In this document: positions 60,449 through 64,000 of the stretch, one piece after another
Position numbering within the stretch: the first letter of the stretch is position 1
How the letters are laid out: each line of letters starts with the position of its first letter
NCBI GenBank assembly: GCA_017617525.1
Contig: JAFZWA010000006.1
Span: 62,001-126,000, forward strand
DNA length: 64,000 nucleotides
Source of the DNA: Clostridiales bacterium
GTDB lineage: Bacteria > Bacillota > Clostridia > Saccharofermentanales > Saccharofermentanaceae
Direction of reading: 5' to 3'
Notes under the pieces: generated by a model
Databases searched by the model: none
What the model was told of the DNA's origin: nothing
The model's input: only the letters and a program-made list of their open reading frames with translations
Position numbers and translations under genes: made by a program

Positions 60449-61835
60449 AAAGCTCAAACCTCCTTTTTACGGTATATTTATCTCCACGCAAAGAACCTTC
60501 CGCTTTAACTCCCGTATATATTTCATCCCCACAGTCACGCTGGATCACATCAAGCATTCTTTCAAGAAGAACATCTTCCGGGACAAAAAGAAGGAAAACA
60601 CGATAGTAATCTCGATACTGTGTGTCGGCAAAATCACCTAACGCTTCACAGACAGAATCGTTATAAAAAATCGGAACCGTCATGCCCATGGTAAGTTTAG
60701 TTACATCAACCATTGCCGCAGTATATGCAAAAAAGAACAGAACAAAATACATTACAACTGTTGGCGACAGATTGACCGTAAAGAAAGTAAGTAACGATAT
60801 CAGGATACACATTATTTCGGCAAGCACTAATGCGGCACTTCTCTTTGCGTCGTCTAAGATGAAAGCACTGTAGTTCAATATCAGCCTTGTTCCAAACAAA
60901 GTTCCGTAAGAGATCAGCTTGTTGAAAACAGCATCTTCCGAACCGACAAACAGATATTCAAGATCTCCCTTATCGTTCGAATCGTGTATCTCATCAAACG
61001 GGATTCCGAGAATATTGCACTCTGGTTCATAATCATCATCACCTTGATATCTGGTAACAAAGGAATCAAACGAAAAAACGGCATATTCGTTGATCAGAAG
61101 CCTGTCCACGATCGAAGGAAGATCTACATCAATATACGAGTCAAATGCTGATGTCAATGAATCTATGCTTCCAGGATCAAAAAGAGAAATGGTTACCGAA
61201 GATTCCCCGCATTCAAAGAACTGACTACTGCTCTTCTCCCAAGCTTCCGTCACATCATCACAGAAAGAGGAAAAGTAAGGAAGCTGATCTCCAAGCCCCA
61301 TGTGATCACAAATCACTTCAAAATCGGCCAATCGATCCTTATACTTATCCTTGTTCGAGAGATAATCCTTAAACGTCGGAATCCAGTTCCCGATGCCGAT
61401 ACCGCCTGTATGGCTGCTACCGGAGAGCTGCGAAACTGACAGATCAAGCCGATCAAGCAATGCATTTCCCTCAAAAGCAATGCCTCGAAGCTTCATGTAT
61501 TCTACCGCAGATGCACGTAGATCATCTTCATCAAACTCATCTGTCAGACTATATTCGAACGACATATCCGAATAATCCTTCGTCATCTCTTCAAACACTG
61601 AACTTCCGTATTTCACGTCATCGATCGCATAGATGCCATACCAGTCCAGATATTCTCTGTTAAACTGCGAAAAGATCTGTTCCACCTGATGTGAAACAGC
61701 TTCAGTAAGGATCACTTCCTGTTTTCTACGATAAGCGCCTTGCAGGTAGATCGTTTCCAGAAGGATCGCCGCGGAAAGGATGATACAAAGGAAAAGCGTT
61801 ATCGAGCCACGCCTTCCGAAAAGCTTTCTTTTCAT
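60432..61835 (-). CDS. DUF5702-like membrane protein of the Tad-associated type
   Basis: The 467-residue protein starts RRGSITLFLCIILSAAILLETIYLQGA, quoted to place its TadG/DUF5702-like helix at residues 8-34. A long outer domain follows (35-330). Two or three further hydrophobic helices (about 335-385) precede a basic tail. Genes like this stand beside TadE-like genes in clostridial genomes, as I recall, and are taken as structural parts of a Tad-like apparatus; the function is not known. It is 9 nt after the small gene upstream and runs into the TadE-like gene. Confidence 0.7.
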   Translation of the reverse strand: MKRKLFGRRGSITLFLCIILSAAILLETIYLQGAYRRKQEVILTEAVSHQVEQIFSQFNREYLDWYGIYAIDDVKYGSSVFEEMTKDYSDMSFEYSLTDEFDEDDLRASAVEYMKLRGIAFEGNALLDRLDLSVSQLSGSSHTGGIGIGNWIPTFKDYLSNKDKYKDRLADFEVICDHMGLGDQLPYFSSFCDDVTEAWEKSSSQFFECGESSVTISLFDPGSIDSLTSAFDSYIDVDLPSIVDRLLINEYAVFSFDSFVTRYQGDDDYEPECNILGIPFDEIHDSNDKGDLEYLFVGSEDAVFNKLISYGTLFGTRLILNYSAFILDDAKRSAALVLAEIMCILISLLTFFTVNLSPTVVMYFVLFFFAYTAAMVDVTKLTMGMTVPIFYNDSVCEALGDFADTQYRDYYRVFLLFVPEDVLLERMLDVIQRDCGDEIYTGVKAEGSLRGDKYTVKRRFELYENPE

Positions 61836-61844
61836 AAGTGCCTC

Positions 61845-62117
61845 CTAACCCATCAGGATACTGACGGAATCTCGAATTCCTTTTGAAAAGCGATATGCCT
61901 TTTCGGGGCAGCTCATTTCTACATCCCAGGTGTTATTGCTACTTGTTTTTGTAGTTACTTCGAACATCTCATCTTTTTGGTTATTCTCCTGATGACAGGA
62001 AACTGACAATACTGCGATCTCCGAAGTTCTCGCATACATGATCGGATTCATGGATATGATCCCGCAAATGACCGCAAATACAATTGAAAACACAATTGAA
62101 GCCTGTACTGTATGCAT
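61845..62117 (-). CDS. small membrane-anchored protein, first gene of the Tad-like trio
   Basis: The 90-residue protein has an N-terminal hydrophobic helix (MHTVQASIVFSIVFAVICGIIS, residues 1-22) and an outer tail of about 65 residues with two cysteines (CHQ, CPEKAYRF). The helix at the extreme N-terminus with a following variable domain fits a pilin-like or TadE-like minor subunit, but no cleavage motif is clear. AGGAGG is 8 nt before the ATG at 62117. It is 9 nt before the DUF5702-like gene. Confidence 0.65.
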   Translation of the reverse strand: MHTVQASIVFSIVFAVICGIISMNPIMYARTSEIAVLSVSCHQENNQKDEMFEVTTKTSSNNTWDVEMSCPEKAYRFSKGIRDSVSILMG

Positions 62118-62163
62118 AATCATCACCTCCTGCCTCAATATAGCAAGCGGCGAAAAATAAAAA

Positions 62164-62187
62164 CGGCTTCTGTGAATACAAAAGCCG
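62164..62187 (-). terminator. intrinsic terminator of the metallo-hydrolase operon
   Basis: Arms CGGCTT and AAGCCG (62164-62169, 62182-62187), 12-nt loop, then TTTTTATTTTT on the minus strand. Confidence 0.75.
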
Positions 62188-62215
62188 ACAAAAACACTAT
62201 ATTTACGAGATTATA

Positions 62216-62845
62216 TCAGAAATACGGATTACACTTTTTCTCGGTTCCGAGAAGAGTTTCCGGACCATGTCCCGGATAGCAGACAATATCGTCATCCATT
62301 GTCTTCAGAAGCTCTATTGAGCGCATCATATCTGAATACGATCCGCCAAGATCCGTTCTACCGATACTTCTCATGAAAAGCATATCCCCTGTAAACATGT
62401 GCTTTTCGGAATTACTCAGCGTGAACAGAAAACAAACAGATCCGGCAGTATGTCCGGGAGTCGGGACGATCTTCAGGGAAAACTCCTCAGAATCAGATAA
62501 TCCGAGCATACTCTTGTCCATTTCATCTGACGGAATTACTTTAGAAGGCGCAGAAACAGATACTTTCAGGCCAAAATCAACGCCGTGATTTAAGATCGGA
62601 TCCGGCAGCATCTTCTGATCTTTCTCAGAAACATAGATCGGACACATAAAGCGCGAATAGATATCATCCGCTTCAGCGATGTGATCAAAATGCCCATGCG
62701 TACAGAAAACCGCCTTTACTTCAACATCTTCGAGACCCGTTTCACTCCAGGGACAGCATGGATCGATAACAATAGCTTCTCTTCCGAAAAGCAGCACATA
62801 CATATTGGCGCTTGCCAATCCATAGGAAAAAGGAAGAATCTTCAT
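62216..62845 (-). CDS. metallo-beta-lactamase-fold hydrolase (glyoxalase II-like)
   Basis: The 209-residue protein has the binuclear metal motif CTHGHFDHIAEADD (HxHxDH), PTPGHTAGSVCFLF, FTGDMLFMRSIGRTDL and a late YPGHGPET. This set is that of hydroxyacylglutathione hydrolase-like proteins (YcbL type). With no glutathione system visible, the natural thioester is unknown. It follows the methylglyoxal-synthase-fold gene by 8 nt, hinting at methylglyoxal detoxification, but that partner looks inactive (see the gene at 62854). Confidence 0.88.
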   Translation of the reverse strand: MKILPFSYGLASANMYVLLFGREAIVIDPCCPWSETGLEDVEVKAVFCTHGHFDHIAEADDIYSRFMCPIYVSEKDQKMLPDPILNHGVDFGLKVSVSAPSKVIPSDEMDKSMLGLSDSEEFSLKIVPTPGHTAGSVCFLFTLSNSEKHMFTGDMLFMRSIGRTDLGGSYSDMMRSIELLKTMDDDIVCYPGHGPETLLGTEKKCNPYF

Positions 62846-62853
62846 AAGGATGC

Positions 62854-63255
62854 TCAGAATTTATTGTCGCGAACGAGTTCACGCCAATCGAGGTCACCAC
62901 GGTCGATCGCAAGAATAAGGATCTCGGCGCTTGCAAGATTTGTCGCGTAAGGAATGCTGTTATAATCGCAAGCCTTAAGAAGCGGATTGATCTCATTGTA
63001 ATTCGCAAGCTGAGTGTCTCTTAAGTAAATAACGCAGTCGATCTCGTTATACTCCGCTCGAGAAGCAAGCTGATCAAAACCACCGGAATAGTCTGTGGAA
63101 AGACCGACAACGCTAAGTTCTGCGGCAGATTCAAGAAGTGTAGCCGTGTTATGCAGCGAGATCAATGTATGTTTAGAAAGAAGCTGACGATATGCTATGC
63201 AAAAGTTTACAAGAAGCTCATTCTTTCGATTATCAGCCATAATAACGATCTTCAT
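62854..63255 (-). CDS. methylglyoxal synthase-fold protein with degenerate active site
   Basis: The 133-residue protein aligns over its whole length with Bacillus MgsA as I recall it: IVIMADNRKNELLVNF, FDQLASR, VIYLRDTQ and IPYATNLASAEILI. Key features are changed: AHDKKK becomes ADNRKN, the phosphate-binding TGTTG becomes NTAT, and the HEPDV block with the catalytic His becomes NEIN. Asp61 and Asp80 remain. It is therefore probably not a methylglyoxal synthase but a binding or regulatory version of the fold. The start at 63255 has GGAGG 8 nt upstream. It precedes the metallo-hydrolase by 8 nt. Confidence 0.75.
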   Translation of the reverse strand: MKIVIMADNRKNELLVNFCIAYRQLLSKHTLISLHNTATLLESAAELSVVGLSTDYSGGFDQLASRAEYNEIDCVIYLRDTQLANYNEINPLLKACDYNSIPYATNLASAEILILAIDRGDLDWRELVRDNKF

Positions 63256-63354
63256 TCTCGCTGCCTCCAAAAAAGTATATATATATTCTACTAACTCGGG
63301 GCAGAATCTGCAACCGAAATTTACTATTTTGCATAAAAAAGCATCAAATACTGA

Positions 63355-64000
63355 TCAGCCAGGTTCTTCAGTTGTTTGAGGTGCAGTGGTTTCTTCAACG
63401 ACACCGACATCTCCCATCGGCGGAGAAGTTTTCTCGGGAGCACCTGCGCTCGGGTCGGAAATGCCGAAATATGCGATGAGCAGTTTCTTTGCGATATCAC
63501 TCGTATAGGAACCCCACTCACCTCTTTCAATACAGAGGGCAATACAGACTTCCGGATCATCTGCAGGAGCGTAACAAACGAACAATCCGTTTGAGTACTC
63601 TTTCTTCTTCTCCTCAAATCCCGTTTCGGCCGTACCTGTCTTACAGGCTACCTTGATCGGGAATTTGTAGAAAACGTCATGCGCGGTTCCCTGCTCACTC
63701 GTAACAACGGCACGCATGCCTGTATGGATCGCGTCGAGATAATCCTGATTAAAGCCGCAAGGAACAGCCTGCGTATTGCCGTTATAGAGTATCGAACCGT
63801 CATCAGCGACAACATTTCGGATAACATGAGGAGTTACCAGATTATTCGTAGCGATAGCCGCCGTATATCTTGCAAGCTGAGTAACCGTAAAGCAGTTGTC
63901 GAACTGACCGATCGCGGCCTGTGCCGTATCAGCAACGTGCCAGTCCAAGTCCTCGTCAGTCATAGTCTGACGGAGAAGTCTCTTATTTACACGGTTGGCG
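63355..64000 (-). CDS. penicillin-binding protein transpeptidase domain, C-terminal part
   Basis: The frame is open to the right edge, so only the last 214 codons are present. Visible are AIGQFDNCFTVTQLARYTAAIAT and KVACKTGTAETGF, the KTG box of class B (FtsI/PbpA-like) transpeptidases, plus GLFVCYAPADDPEVCIALCIERG. The tail is a Pro/Thr/Glu-rich stretch ending APQTTEEPG. It cross-links peptidoglycan outside the membrane. Whether it is the division or elongation enzyme cannot be told without the rest. An 84-nt AT-rich gap with no clear terminator separates it from the next gene. Confidence 0.92.
   Translation of the reverse strand, partial: ANRVNKRLLRQTMTDEDLDWHVADTAQAAIGQFDNCFTVTQLARYTAAIATNNLVTPHVIRNVVADDGSILYNGNTQAVPCGFNQDYLDAIHTGMRAVVTSEQGTAHDVFYKFPIKVACKTGTAETGFEEKKKEYSNGLFVCYAPADDPEVCIALCIERGEWGSYTSDIAKKLLIAYFGISDPSAGAPEKTSPPMGDVGVVEETTAPQTTEEPG

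Noticed and set aside
1-64000. CRISPR arrays, IS elements or prophage
   Set aside because: No regularly spaced repeats, transposase motifs or phage structural genes were seen on either strand.

Overview
The window looks like chromosomal DNA of a low-to-mid GC Clostridia-type Firmicute, probably a plant-fibre degrader from rumen or gut. This is inferred from several things: the YesM/YesN two-component system with Lpl-type sugar ABC genes and a DUF624 protein; the RNase Y/YmdB pair; a meso-diaminopimelate dehydrogenase; strong GGAGG ribosome binding sites with some TTG starts; and many intrinsic terminators. Almost all genes lie on the minus strand. No insertion sequence, prophage or CRISPR array was seen, and the six tRNA genes are scattered.

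Layout. (1) Positions 1-9857, minus: an exopolysaccharide operon read from 9857 leftwards. It holds a DegT-type aminotransferase, a phosphoglycosyl transferase that starts the chain, three GT4 glycosyltransferases, a Wzy-like polymerase, and a WbpI/WbpB/WbpD/WbpE-like set for a UDP-diacetamido-mannuronic acid type sugar. (2) 9895-12806: tRNA-Leu(CAA), galE, tRNA-Tyr and tRNA-Ile2(CAU), then asd. (3) 12807-13811, plus: a XerC/D-like recombinase. (4) 13834-33340: an arabinoxylan/arabinan use locus. From right to left the minus strand carries a GH51 arabinofuranosidase, a small Cys-rich protein, AraB-like kinase, AraD, a fucose-isomerase-family stand-in for AraA, YesM, YesN, LplA-LplB-LplC, YesL, a membrane-anchored unknown and an SGNH acetylesterase. 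A divergent plus-strand gene encodes an esterase-GH43-CBM6 fusion. (5) 33380-35076: a small unknown protein, tRNA-Leu(CAG) and ddh. (6) 35158-46908: a nuclease-helicase fusion convergent with recO, then a housekeeping RNA/envelope group (YbeY-Era fusion, pgpH, phoH, rluD, lspA, ymdB, rny). (7) 47015-50407: flavin reductase, a GNAT-MGMT fusion, an orphan sugar-binding lipoprotein and tRNA-Thr. (8) 50548-52306: the pncA-pncB NAD salvage pair. (9) 52391-59387: small TM protein, yerC-like gene, secA, purine nucleoside phosphorylase, ahcY, deaminase and tRNA-Arg, apparently one transcript. (10) 59420-64000: a TadE/DUF5702-like pilus or secretion trio, a metallo-beta-lactamase-fold hydrolase, a degenerate methylglyoxal-synthase-fold protein, and the C-terminal part of a penicillin-binding protein.

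The most useful new observations concern the arabinose locus. The lplA promoter and the divergent esterase-GH43 promoter both carry a pair of 11-bp direct repeats. The repeats start 22 bp apart, and the near copy ends exactly 3 bp before the -35 box in both. This is the arrangement expected for an AraC-family activator, and YesN is the obvious candidate. Three unusual gene fusions also stand out (YbeY-Era, GNAT-MGMT, esterase-GH43-CBM6), as does an rny gene whose perfect Shine-Dalgarno sequence points to an AUA start codon.
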